DNA of 55,027 nucleotides, from positions 1-55,027 of the forward strand of contig DASPJR010000223.1 of the NCBI GenBank assembly GCA_035628505.1. Direction: 5' to 3'. Shown in pieces: positions 30,001 through 37,789 of the stretch. This DNA is from DASPJR01 sp035628505 (GTDB lineage: Bacteria > Planctomycetota > SZUA-567 > H5-PLA8). How positions within the stretch are numbered: position 1 is the stretch's first letter; the number at the start of each line of letters is the position of its first letter. Below the pieces are notes generated by a model. That model did no database searches and was not told where the DNA came from. It worked only from the letters and a program-made list of their open reading frames with translations. The position numbers and the translations under genes were made by a program.

Positions 30001-31995
30001 GGTCGGCTTGTTCGTGATGAAATAGCTCGAGCGGATGTCGTCCCACGGCTTGATCACGCGGAAGTAAAGATCGTCCCAGCTCCTGAATGGTCCGCGCTCA
30101 AAGCCTTTGAACGGCTTGTCATACGGCGCCGGTCCATCGCCTGAATCGGCTGTGGTCGGGTCGGGATCAGGCTTGCCGGGCGGCTGCGTGCGCGTGCGGG
30201 CCATGATGACGCGGTAAGCCAGCTCATGAGCCTCGCTGACTTTTCCGGCGTTGACGATGGTGAAATCATTCGCGTTCAGATTCCCGTGATTGCTGATGTA
30301 GCCAAACTTGTCCTCCTCGCCGGCCGGCCAGGGCTTCGGGCGGCTCAGCGCAATTTTGCCCTTCGATTCGGGCACGCGCTTGAGGCCCTTGGGCGTGAGG
30401 AGGTACGGCTCCTGCTTGTGCGGATCGTTCTTCTTCCACGCCGCGCGCGTCTGCAGCAGATCGACATCCGTCCCGACTGACAGCGGATGGCCCTGCTGAA
30501 TATTCAGACCGAGAAAAAGCGCGACGAGCACCTTGTCGGTCGCCGTGTTGATGTTCACCGGCGCGCGATGAATGCAGAGCGGCTTAATCGAGTAATCGAT
30601 TCCCGGAGCGTCGACGAGATTGCCATCCGAATCTGTCTTGGGAAACGCCAGCGTTCCCGGCGGCGGCGGGTTGTCTGGATAGGTATACGAAAGATCGCTG
30701 CCGTACGCGTCGACGAGTTTCGCGTCTTCCGGCGCGATGATCATGTACGAGCTCGTCGGTCCCGGCGGCACGGCAAAGGGCACATCCACCTGCACCCAAT
30801 CGACGCCGTTGGTTCGGATGCGGCGAAGCTGGCCGGCGCCGTGGCCGTTGATGATCGAGAGGTAGCAGCCGCGCAGCGAGCCGCGCTGATTCATTGGATC
30901 ATTAGCCAGGTCGTCCGGCACCCAGCTCTTGTCGCGATCGATGGCGATGTCGAAGGTTCCAGAGGTTGCCGCATCGCTGATCCATTCGAATTTTCCGACA
31001 CAGACGGTATTGGTATCGACCCACGAATCGACTGTGATGTGCTCGCGCAAAGCCGAGAACTTCACTTCGACTTCAAGCTGCTCCAGCGGATCGTCGGCGA
31101 TGCCGTTGGGCGGCGAAGAGCGTTCCACATAGCTGAGCGCGGCCTTGATGTCTTCGAGATTTTGAAAGCGCCCCTTGCGCGCGCGGTACGCGGCGATGGC
31201 GTAGCCGTCTCCATAGATGGCCCGGCCGTCGGCGGAAATCTTCGGCCGGCCGCTGACGTCGGTGGAGAGCTTCGACGCGACATATAAAGGAGTGACGTTG
31301 CCGCCTTTGTCGAAGAGCTGATAGTAGATGTCGCGGTTTTCCGGGCGGTCGTTCTTGTTCTTCGCGTTGTCAAAGATCGCCGCCCCTTCGCGCGCCCAGC
31401 GGTAGGGCAGCAGGGCATCCTGGTCGGCGGCAACCAGCGGAGGGCCGATCGCGCGGCAGAGATTGTCGAGCACGACACCGAGATTGTCGCAGGCGTTGAT
31501 GTTGATGCGGCTGGCCGCGTCGTAGACGTTCAGCGTAAAGCGGTCGCTGCTGTCGGCGGCGTGTGCGGCGTTCGAGAGTGCCGCGCTGTAACCCTGCATC
31601 TTGTTCAGGTCCGGCTGCCAGCGCGCTTCTTCCAGATTGTCGATCACGCCGTCGCCGTCGTTGTCGGCGCCGTCATGCAGCAGAGGGCTGTCGGGAAAGC
31701 TGGGCTGGCGCACCGCCCCATTAAGGTAATCGACCGTGAACCAGGGGGCCGTCGGGTCTTCTGTTTTCGTGTACGCGCGAGAACGCAGATGTGCGATGGC
31801 GTATTCCACGCCCGCGCGCGCCATCATTTCGGCACGCACGCTGTCGGCGTAGCGGCTGGCAGACTTGGTCTGCATCAGCATCATCGAATAGAAGCCCGTC
31901 GCCAGCGCGGCGAGCACGGCGAGCACGCCGGCAACCATAATCAAGGTGACGCCGCGTTGCTTGCGCCTGTCAGCTTGTATGCGCTCACGTTTCAT
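27061..31995 (-). CDS. Giant GspK-like type II secretion minor pseudopilin
   Basis: 1644 residues from ATG 31995 (AAGGAG with good spacing). The N-terminus has a prepilin-like leader and hydrophobic helix (KQRGVTLIMVAGVLAVLAAL, residues 12-31). Pseudopilin/GspK-like features follow: ARAGVEYAIAHLRS, then NVYDAASRININACDN with helix-hairpin-helix-like LEDIKAALSYV, and a second VNINTATDKVL. A Ca-binding-like loop DNDGDGVID lies at 111-119. The rest, more than 1000 residues, is strand-rich with many Asp, Asn and Pro and resembles nothing I know. GspK proteins are normally around 300-350 residues and cap the pseudopilus tip. This one is about five times longer. It is encoded with the ECF sigma/FecR pair upstream and a small secreted protein downstream. 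Family call rests on the N-terminus and the ININA motifs. Confidence 0.75.
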   Translation of the reverse strand: MKRERIQADRRKQRGVTLIMVAGVLAVLAALATGFYSMMLMQTKSASRYADSVRAEMMARAGVEYAIAHLRSRAYTKTEDPTAPWFTVDYLNGAVRQPSFPDSPLLHDGADNDGDGVIDNLEEARWQPDLNKMQGYSAALSNAAHAADSSDRFTLNVYDAASRININACDNLGVVLDNLCRAIGPPLVAADQDALLPYRWAREGAAIFDNAKNKNDRPENRDIYYQLFDKGGNVTPLYVASKLSTDVSGRPKISADGRAIYGDGYAIAAYRARKGRFQNLEDIKAALSYVERSSPPNGIADDPLEQLEVEVKFSALREHITVDSWVDTNTVCVGKFEWISDAATSGTFDIAIDRDKSWVPDDLANDPMNQRGSLRGCYLSIINGHGAGQLRRIRTNGVDWVQVDVPFAVPPGPTSSYMIIAPEDAKLVDAYGSDLSYTYPDNPPPPGTLAFPKTDSDGNLVDAPGIDYSIKPLCIHRAPVNINTATDKVLVALFLGLNIQQGHPLSVGTDVDLLQTRAAWKKNDPHKQEPYLLTPKGLKRVPESKGKIALSRPKPWPAGEEDKFGYISNHGNLNANDFTIVNAGKVSEAHELAYRVIMARTRTQPPGKPDPDPTTADSGDGPAPYDKPFKGFERGPFRSWDDLYFRVIKPWDDIRSSYFITNKPTIPNSNGLTAGLDNTSVARVIMAHFNSNTDVLKFNPNIEWIDRWGRNFTEMEAVMAYTDAPEPHLNPPVASPITDASVPIFSKETSSARGNPLILSPVGSRAPDDGAYIIRSFRYRAEEMIDKTDLNRSTTEFSFDSNGIYEIHSTGQMVKRGELLSERKVYALVKVYDVWRESTQQQFTQGTFSDAANQWKPGQALPPYEDFAFSGQVARDAEFKDTRKALNTLPEPLVPPRYRIKHDGRNKDVVEEARDAFGNTKDLEIPDVVANKILPARYDGQIVLATNTLGFDPANDKDTFLASYNGDLDTETSAVNGREQAKMPHTPAGDGYKYRVVDTCSLLGILNDDKIDIDTDLPAANSKVYRWAVLSEALKALNPMHYWENVTLRVGDLRTDGVYLSSPANTGNDGTLKYLFGDGTQTNDSFDPGKAKGNFDPGSKDGSLVTMWFKPNWHHNDRRTHDLFDATNPGYQNDTACRALYLKKHGNLCWSIADGTTNLSANRNRTDDLNFSLEGNVGRAQHDGQRDKDLLTQLHGGINWVRPEFQPDPLRPQKLVESPHYRVQPFRWHYAGARWKFNQQNPYSWGNGGHWVSSDDFKNGFNQGVITNWARPFISTQSFPEQPGVSVQDLLKGYWSGSSIGGMGYFSEPCDVGDTGLVNQGYGTTGQPAKYKWADPAGVEKPNYKTFGMNNLNQDDKTWIYRHTPADGTFAVIDELKISSKERLLGGNPDFVNDRAVREQTMSRYYLPKNPASTSPADPNGCPYFTSQTMLQSLKGFDKKTAGTLPQQVVVARVSWTVFTPRFLHENKVPTVDRNERITRDRSVQKDEIVKFRGPFDYDKYNESYTALRPGTQIFPHGVDRPTPNDYLGQSHSTQGVEIEILEGTTPLNGAYESAPNTFTPTTVFHNPDVINRIGDPANPKKVSVDQLRYRVRFRYPVDKLVDPNGGTTIDPAKHFLLDTPVFDDISITYFAKPRVLSYREIME

Positions 31996-32152
31996 AGGCG
32001 TTGCTCCTTCTTTCTGCTGCGGTGGCAACTTTTTGAAGACAATGCGCCACCGCTCCGCCAGGTTGCTCAGGGCGGCCATCACAAGTGCAAAGTGTTTCTT
32101 AAAAAGAGCCGCTGCCTGTTCTGCCGCGGCTTACATGTTCAGTGCTTTTTGC

Positions 32153-33766
32153 TCACGGCCGTGCCGTCACGCTCGTCGCGGAGTCGCTCTGGCCCAGCTC
32201 GCTTCCAGGAGTTCTCAGGTGTTCGCCCATGATCGGCGGCGCATCGCATAACGCGCGGATCTCCGCCGCATTCAAGGCGCGGTTGTAAACGCGCAGATCG
32301 TCAATCAGTCCGTTGAAGCGGTTTTCGCCCGGCGCCCACGGCTCTGCGCCGACAGTGAATTTTCCCGTCGTGCGCGAAAGCGATGCGCTGGTCATCACGC
32401 GCCGTTCAAGCGCGCCATTGATATACGTCGCCATGAAATTTTCGCTGTCATTGTAGACGCCCATCACGTGGTACCACACGCCCGGCGCGAGCACCGTTCC
32501 GCCGGTGACGTTGCGGTTGATGACAATCCCGGTGGCAGGACGAATTTCAAAGTCGAGCTTGTTGTCGGCATAAACGCTCAGCTTGTAGCCGCCGCCATTT
32601 CCGCCGCCACGCTCGCCCATGATGCCCGCAATTTTCTGGTCGCGCCCGCCGACATTCAGCTTGATCCACGCGCAGACCGTCACCGTACCCGTCAGATTCA
32701 GCGGCGCCGAGTTATCCACTTCGGCGTGCGCGTTGCGGCCGTTGAATTCCATCGCGCCGCCCACGCGGCCGGTGGTCCAGACCGGATTGAACACGCGCAG
32801 GCTGCAATCGTTGCCTGCTTCGTCGGTAACAACGCCAAACAGTCCTTCGTCAAACTTCCAGTGCCCGGCCAGGCCCCGCGTCAGCTCGACGGTCATTGCT
32901 CTAACGCCCAGAGCTACTCCCGGGGAGGCCACGGCAAACTGGCCACCTTTGACGTCTACCGTGCTATTGTCCTGCGGCTTAGAGACGCGCACTTTTCCTT
33001 CTTCGACGTCCACGCGCGTGGCGTTGGCTTCGACCTGGACGTTCAGCCGCGTGCCGAGCACGCGCGTCACGGAATCAGGTGTGTCGATCAGCAGATTGCG
33101 TCCGCCTGGCTGTTTGGCCACGTGCGCGTTGAATCCGCCGCTGCGGATCGTGACGCGCTTGCTGACATCGCTGGAAGGCTTGCCAAAGATCAACGTCGAG
33201 CTGGGCTGAATTTCCAGGCGTGAATCGTCGTTGTACTTCACCACGGCCCAGCCATCGGCGTTGACCTGCAGAATATCGCTGGGGAAGATCTCCGTGCCTT
33301 TCTGAATCGGCAGGACCTGCTCGTTGCGCGCAAGCGTCACGCCGGGGCTGAATTCATGCAGCCTGGCGACTTTCACCTTGTCGCTGGGCCCGCTGAAAAA
33401 GAGTGCTCCGACAGCCAGCGCAAAGCAGGCGGCGATCGGCACCCATAGAGCCCACTGCATCTCTGTTTTCCAGCGCGAGGCCGCATGCGGCTGGCGGCGG
33501 CTTGAGGAATGGCCGGCATGCGACATTGCGGGCAGATGCACTGGAGAATGGCGACGCGGCGCTGGCAGGCGGTGATATCGCGTGTCGACTTTGACCGATC
33601 CGCCTTCGTGAATGGCGCTCATGATGTTCGCAACGAGCGTTTCGTCGTCTTCGTTATTCGCCGGGCCATAAGCGAGTTCGCGCAGCATGCCGTCGATTGC
33701 ACGGGCGTGGCCGTCCAGGGGCTCGTCGTGGTCGGCAGAGGTGATCGCGCGCCGCAGTCCGCTCAT
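32153..33766 (-). CDS. FecR-domain membrane protein with C-terminal LamG domain
   Basis: 537 residues from ATG 33766, which overlaps the sigma-factor stop as ATGA, indicating translational coupling. The cytoplasmic N-terminus (about 1-103) is followed by one transmembrane helix (105-125) and a FecR domain (about 150-270, with GTEIFPSDILQVNADGWAVV and VLGTRLNVQVEANATRVDVEEG). A LamG/concanavalin-A-like domain follows (about 320-515, with WKFDEG, VTVCAWIKL, WYHVMGVYND, FNGLIDDLRVYNRAL). FecR domains transmit signals to ECF sigma factors. LamG domains commonly bind glycans. The layout suggests an anti-sigma-type sensor of an external polysaccharide, but a canonical zinc anti-sigma motif is not obvious in the N-terminus, so direct sigma binding is inference. 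Confidence 0.9.
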   Translation of the reverse strand: MSGLRRAITSADHDEPLDGHARAIDGMLRELAYGPANNEDDETLVANIMSAIHEGGSVKVDTRYHRLPAPRRHSPVHLPAMSHAGHSSSRRQPHAASRWKTEMQWALWVPIAACFALAVGALFFSGPSDKVKVARLHEFSPGVTLARNEQVLPIQKGTEIFPSDILQVNADGWAVVKYNDDSRLEIQPSSTLIFGKPSSDVSKRVTIRSGGFNAHVAKQPGGRNLLIDTPDSVTRVLGTRLNVQVEANATRVDVEEGKVRVSKPQDNSTVDVKGGQFAVASPGVALGVRAMTVELTRGLAGHWKFDEGLFGVVTDEAGNDCSLRVFNPVWTTGRVGGAMEFNGRNAHAEVDNSAPLNLTGTVTVCAWIKLNVGGRDQKIAGIMGERGGGNGGGYKLSVYADNKLDFEIRPATGIVINRNVTGGTVLAPGVWYHVMGVYNDSENFMATYINGALERRVMTSASLSRTTGKFTVGAEPWAPGENRFNGLIDDLRVYNRALNAAEIRALCDAPPIMGEHLRTPGSELGQSDSATSVTARP

Positions 33767-34317
33767 GGCCGGATGTGCTCCGCCGCGCCGGGAGAAAGCT
33801 TGTAACGGATGCACTGAGCCAGGTCTTCACGCGCGCGCTGCAGGCGCTTCTTGACCACCGTTTCGTTGGTGCCGAGGTACTCCGCGATGGCCTGGCAGCC
33901 CTGCTGCTCGTTATAGTAGAGCTCAATAGCGCGGCGCGATGCGGCGCCCAGGCGCGTGATGCAATCGCGCAGAGCGACCAGCGCGTCGGCGCGTCCATCT
34001 TCGACTGCAAAATCCCATTCGCAGTGATGCTGCTCGATGGCTTCGAGCACGGATTCGTCCAGCGTGGTCATGCGCCGCACGCGGGCGCGCTCGAGGTATT
34101 TCATGCGGATGATGCCGCGCAGCCACGCGCAGAAATCGCGCGTCGGGTCGAACTTGGCAAGATTCTGATACGCGGTGACGAAGCCGTCCTGGACCAGATC
34201 GTCCGCCTCGGCCGGCTGCTCAACAAGCGAAAGCGCGTAAGCCCGCATGCGCCGGTGGTGCAGCCGCACGAGGATCTCAAACGCCTTCGAATCGATGCCC
34301 GCCCTGTCGTCCTGCAT
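33763..34317 (-). CDS. ECF-type sigma-70 family RNA polymerase sigma factor
   Basis: 184 residues from ATG 34317, preceded by GAGGAGGGG; the frame stays open for another 55 codons upstream, without a good start site. Region sigma-2 is at about 13-80 (LVRLHHRRMRAYALSLVEQPAEADDLVQD, FCAWLRGIIRMKYLERARVRR). Region sigma-4 is at about 115-170 (LGAASRRAIELYYNEQQG, IAEYLGTNETVVKKRLQRARE). No long extra domains. It directs RNA polymerase to a specific regulon and is coupled by ATGA overlap to the FecR-LamG gene, its probable regulator. The divergently transcribed fibre gene at 34477 is the nearest candidate target. Confidence 0.94.
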   Translation of the reverse strand: MQDDRAGIDSKAFEILVRLHHRRMRAYALSLVEQPAEADDLVQDGFVTAYQNLAKFDPTRDFCAWLRGIIRMKYLERARVRRMTTLDESVLEAIEQHHCEWDFAVEDGRADALVALRDCITRLGAASRRAIELYYNEQQGCQAIAEYLGTNETVVKKRLQRAREDLAQCIRYKLSPGAAEHIRP

Positions 34318-34413
34318 CGCCCCTCCTCTACAGACATCATTGCGCACTTTCGGACGGCGGTGACGGAAAATCTGGAAGATTCTTCTGCGGCAGCCCTGCA
34401 CAGAATAAAGAAA

Positions 34414-34445
34414 GGAACATGTAATACGGCTGGGCCTGCTATAGC
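34414..34445 (+). promoter_or_regulatory. Possible ECF-type promoter of the fibre gene
   Basis: GGAACA at 34414-34419 resembles the -35 element of ECF promoters, and TATAGC at 34440-34445 could be a -10. The 20-base spacing is longer than the usual 16-17, so the match is weak. It lies between the divergent sigma-factor and fibre genes. Confidence 0.25.
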
Positions 34446-34476
34446 TTTTTAACCCTTCCCCTTTATGGAGCAACTT

Positions 34477-36633
34477 ATGCACTCTGCTATAGTCGTACTT
34501 GTCTGCTTACTGCTTAACAGCGGGCTCGTCTATGCCGCAGCCACCTTCGAGATCCTCTCGCCGCGCGGCGGTGAAGTCTTCGTCGCCGGGCAGACGCAGC
34601 GCGTACGCATCAAAGGCCGCGCGACGACGATCACGATCGAGCTCAGCCGCGATGGCGGCGCGAACTTTACCGCGCTTGGCACAATCGACAACACACCGGC
34701 CGCAGGCGCCGCGCGAGGCAGATTGACTTTCACCGTCGCCGGCCCTGCCTCAGCGAACTGCGTTCTGCGTGCGCGCGCGAACGCCGGAAAGAAGGAGCTC
34801 TCCGCGATCTCCGGCACGTTCGCGATCGTGGCATCGCTGGATGCGGCTGTGAGCGCCGGCGGCTTGCCATCGAGCTTCGTGACAACGCCCGGCCTGGCTG
34901 ATGGCTCGGTAACGAATCCCAAGCTCGCGCCAGCGGCAGTGACATCCGACAAAGTCAGCAGCGGCGCAGCATCGACGAACTTCGTGCTGGCCGCAGACGG
35001 CTCGGGCGGCGCCACCTGGGTGCCGGCGGCAAGTTCCCTTCCCACCGGCAGCGTGGCGCTCGAGCAGCTGAACACGGGCAGCGTCGATTCTCGCTACGTT
35101 CTGAAAAGCGGCGACGCGATGACTGGCAATCTGAAGCTGCCGATCGCCGGACCGACCGTCAATGAAGACGCGGTGACGAAGAAGTATGTGGACGACAGCT
35201 TACGCTTCAGGGCCTGGAACCTTGAAGGAAACGCCGGAACCAAGCCCGGAACAGATTTCATTGGAACGCTCGATGAACAACCTCTGATCTTCATGGTCAA
35301 TCGGAACAAGGTGATGTCCTACCAGCCCGCTGGCAGCGGCAAGACACCGTCGATCGTGGGAGGCTCTCTTTACAACGAGGTTAACGGCAATGCCGAGGGC
35401 GCGGTTATTGGCGGTGGCGGAAAGATCGGGGAGAAGAACGTTATACACGGCGGGTTCAGCACCATCGGAGGCGGCTCGCGAAATACCATCACATCGCTGT
35501 TTAACGCTCCGGGTAGCAATTTGTTTTCGACTATCGGCGGCGGCTATTGGAACGAGACGCTGGAGTATGGTGCCACGGTCGCCGGCGGAGTCGAAAACAG
35601 CGCTTCTGATATGAGTTTTGTCGGCGGAGGCTTGAGCAATACTGCCTGGGGAATGCAGAGCGTGATTGGCGGAGGCGCGGCAAATATCACCACGGCTCCG
35701 CAGTCGGTCATTGCAGGAGGCGAAAGCAACAAAATGCTTCTTTTACCCGCAGAATCCGTTTATGCCGCCATTGGCGGAGGATATCTGAATGAAGCCGCTG
35801 GACGGGCGGCCGTCATCGGCGGAGGCTGGTACAACAGGCTCGTGAGCACGATGTCGGTTATCAGCGGCGGCGTCGGCAATACGCTTCACTTTGGCGAATC
35901 CAATATCATCGGAGGTGGATTTACCAACACGCTTAAACATGGCAGCGCCTCCGGAATTTTCAGCGGCAGCCTGAATGAGGTGTACACGTCGGCAGCGGTG
36001 ATCGCTGGCGGAACCGAAAACCGGATCGGGCAGGATATTGTGAACACGTCGCCGGGAAATCGGAGCGTTATCGCCGGTGGCGCGTTCAATGTGATTGAAG
36101 CTGACACCGCGGCGATAGTAGGCGGCGAAAGCAACAAAGTGACTGGAGAATTCGGCGTCGTTTTAGGCGGACTCTCAAACACGACCTCTGGGAAACACGG
36201 GCTGGTTCTCCACGGCGTGGGCAATCAAGCCAAAGGACAGTACTCGGTTGCCGGAGGCAACGGCGCCACGGCCGATCACGATTACTCTTTCGTCTGGTCG
36301 AGCGGTCCGGGTACCGTTTCTTCTAGAGCCTCGGAATTCTTCGTGAATGCAGGCGGAGGCGTGCGCCTGAATTCGTTTCTGTTCAGTCCCAACGGTGGTA
36401 GCGAAAACACGCTCGACTTCGTCGATAGTGCTCCTTTTGCGATCAAAGTGAATTCCGCCGAACGCGTCCGGGTACTGGCCGACGGCGGCGTGCGCATCCT
36501 GCCGGCAAGCACCACCGGTGCACCGACGTCAGGCACTCACTCGGTTGGTGAACTCTATGTCGATTCGGCCGGCGCGCTCTTCTATTGCCGCACCGCCGGA
36601 ACACCAGGCACGTGGGTGACGCTGGTGCCGTGA
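34477..36633 (+). CDS. Secreted chimeric fibre protein (tail-fibre-like plus YadA-head-like repeats)
   Basis: 718 residues from ATG 34477 (GGAG six bases upstream); the ATG at 34465 overlaps that site. Signal peptide at about 1-21. An Ig-like domain follows (FEILSPRGGEVFVAGQTQRV, ITIELSRDGGANFTAL). A short DGSVTNPKLAPAAVTSDKV linker block comes next, then one phage-tail-fibre-type repeat (SGDAMTGNLKLP...DAVTKKYVDD). The long central region repeats GG..N with V/I-I-G/A-GG spacing of about 15-25 residues, as in YadA-type heads. The C-terminus has DYSFVWSSG and a final GELYVDSAGALFYC segment. It probably forms an extended surface fibre. There is no recognisable C-terminal membrane anchor. It is divergent from the ECF sigma gene and close upstream of a GNAT gene. 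Confidence 0.8.
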   Translation: MHSAIVVLVCLLLNSGLVYAAATFEILSPRGGEVFVAGQTQRVRIKGRATTITIELSRDGGANFTALGTIDNTPAAGAARGRLTFTVAGPASANCVLRARANAGKKELSAISGTFAIVASLDAAVSAGGLPSSFVTTPGLADGSVTNPKLAPAAVTSDKVSSGAASTNFVLAADGSGGATWVPAASSLPTGSVALEQLNTGSVDSRYVLKSGDAMTGNLKLPIAGPTVNEDAVTKKYVDDSLRFRAWNLEGNAGTKPGTDFIGTLDEQPLIFMVNRNKVMSYQPAGSGKTPSIVGGSLYNEVNGNAEGAVIGGGGKIGEKNVIHGGFSTIGGGSRNTITSLFNAPGSNLFSTIGGGYWNETLEYGATVAGGVENSASDMSFVGGGLSNTAWGMQSVIGGGAANITTAPQSVIAGGESNKMLLLPAESVYAAIGGGYLNEAAGRAAVIGGGWYNRLVSTMSVISGGVGNTLHFGESNIIGGGFTNTLKHGSASGIFSGSLNEVYTSAAVIAGGTENRIGQDIVNTSPGNRSVIAGGAFNVIEADTAAIVGGESNKVTGEFGVVLGGLSNTTSGKHGLVLHGVGNQAKGQYSVAGGNGATADHDYSFVWSSGPGTVSSRASEFFVNAGGGVRLNSFLFSPNGGSENTLDFVDSAPFAIKVNSAERVRVLADGGVRILPASTTGAPTSGTHSVGELYVDSAGALFYCRTAGTPGTWVTLVP

Positions 36634-36637
36634 TCCC

Positions 36638-37174
36638 ATGAGTCTCACCATCCGTCAGGAAACTCCAGTTGACTACGCCGCCGTAGAAGCACTAATTCGA
36701 GAGGCCTTCACCGGCGCGCCGCACGCGAGCGGGAAGGAATGGCTGCTGGTTCAGCGGCTGCGCGGCAGGCCTGATTTCATTGGTGAACTTTCGCTCGTGG
36801 CCGAGCAGGATCGCGCGTGCGCTGGACACGTCCTCTTCACGCCGATCGCGATCGTAGCCGCGAATGGCGGGGAACACACGTCGATCGCGCTGGCGCCTGT
36901 GTCGGTGCTCCCGCGCTTTCAACGCTGCGGCATCGGCAGCCAACTCATCAGGGCTGGCCACGAGGCCGCGAAGCGCCTGGGCTTCACCTCCTCTATTGTG
37001 CTCGGCGATCCGGCTTACTACTCGCGCTGCGGCTACGGCAAGGCATCGCAGTGGCAGATCCGCGCGCCGTTCGACGTGCCGGACGACGCGTTCATGGCGC
37101 TCGAGCTTTCGCCCGGCGCACTGAGTAGCGTCTCGGGAACGGTGCGCTACCCGCCCGAATTCGATGGCGTGTGA
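36638..37174 (+). CDS. GNAT family N-acetyltransferase
   Basis: 178 residues. GNAT fold with the acetyl-CoA loop in VLPRFQRCGIGSQL (R/Q-x-x-G-x-G type) followed by an amphipathic helix, and SIVLGDPAYYSRCGYGKAS in the second half, as in YhbS-like members. It transfers an acetyl group from acetyl-CoA to an amine. The substrate is unknown. It starts only 5 bases after the fibre gene stop and without a clear ribosome-binding site, so it is probably translated from the same message. Whether it modifies the fibre is speculative, because the fibre is exported and this protein is cytoplasmic. Confidence 0.9.
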   Translation: MSLTIRQETPVDYAAVEALIREAFTGAPHASGKEWLLVQRLRGRPDFIGELSLVAEQDRACAGHVLFTPIAIVAANGGEHTSIALAPVSVLPRFQRCGIGSQLIRAGHEAAKRLGFTSSIVLGDPAYYSRCGYGKASQWQIRAPFDVPDDAFMALELSPGALSSVSGTVRYPPEFDGV

Positions 37175-37195
37175 CGCGCTGCGTCAACGCGAGAA

Positions 37196-37678
37196 CTATG
37201 CGCCTTCAGCGGCGCGCTTGATTTTATCGATGTCGATCTTGCGCATGGTCATCATTGCCAGGAACGCGCGCGAAGCTTTCGCCGGATCTGAGTCCATCAA
37301 TAATCTCGGCAGGATATTCGGCACGATCTGCCAGGAGACTCCGAACTTGTCCTTCAGCCACGCGCATTCGCTCTCGACCCCGCCACCGTCGGTGAGCTTC
37401 TTCCAGAGCACGTCGACTTCCTGCTGCGTTTCACAGCTAACCGAAAGGGAGATCGCTTCGTTGAACTTGAACTGCGGACCGCCGTTCAAGGCGATGAACG
37501 ATTGACCTTCGAGTTCGAAATAGACCACCAGAACCGATCCGGCCGGAATGGGACTCCCAGCGGGCGTGCGCATGATGCTGACGATGCGTGAGTTCGGAAA
37601 GACGGAGACGTAGAACTTGGCAGCGTCTTCGGCATTGCCGTCGAACCACAAGCACGGGGCTATTTTCTGGGTCTGCAT
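37196..37678 (-). CDS. VOC family protein (PhnB / 3-demethylubiquinone methyltransferase-like)
   Basis: 160 residues from ATG 37678; a GTG four codons upstream is possible, with AAGGAG in front of both. Typical of the PhnB-like glyoxalase/VOC subgroup: KIAPCLWFDGNAEDAAKFYVSVFPNSRI at the N-terminus, SIALNGGPQFKFNEAISLSVSC-like centre, and LKDKFGVSWQIVPNILPRLL. VOC proteins bind metals and small substrates. This subgroup is widespread and mostly uncharacterised. It is convergent with the GNAT gene and divergent from the second fibre gene. Confidence 0.9.
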   Translation of the reverse strand: MQTQKIAPCLWFDGNAEDAAKFYVSVFPNSRIVSIMRTPAGSPIPAGSVLVVYFELEGQSFIALNGGPQFKFNEAISLSVSCETQQEVDVLWKKLTDGGGVESECAWLKDKFGVSWQIVPNILPRLLMDSDPAKASRAFLAMMTMRKIDIDKIKRAAEGA

Positions 37679-37789
37679 GAAGGGGGACACTCCTTTTTCA
37701 ATTGAGAGAAGCCATCAGTTTATCCGAATGCGGCTCGTGACGAAGCACCGTCTTACGTTGAAAAAGCACGCTTAAGTATTGCACATTAT

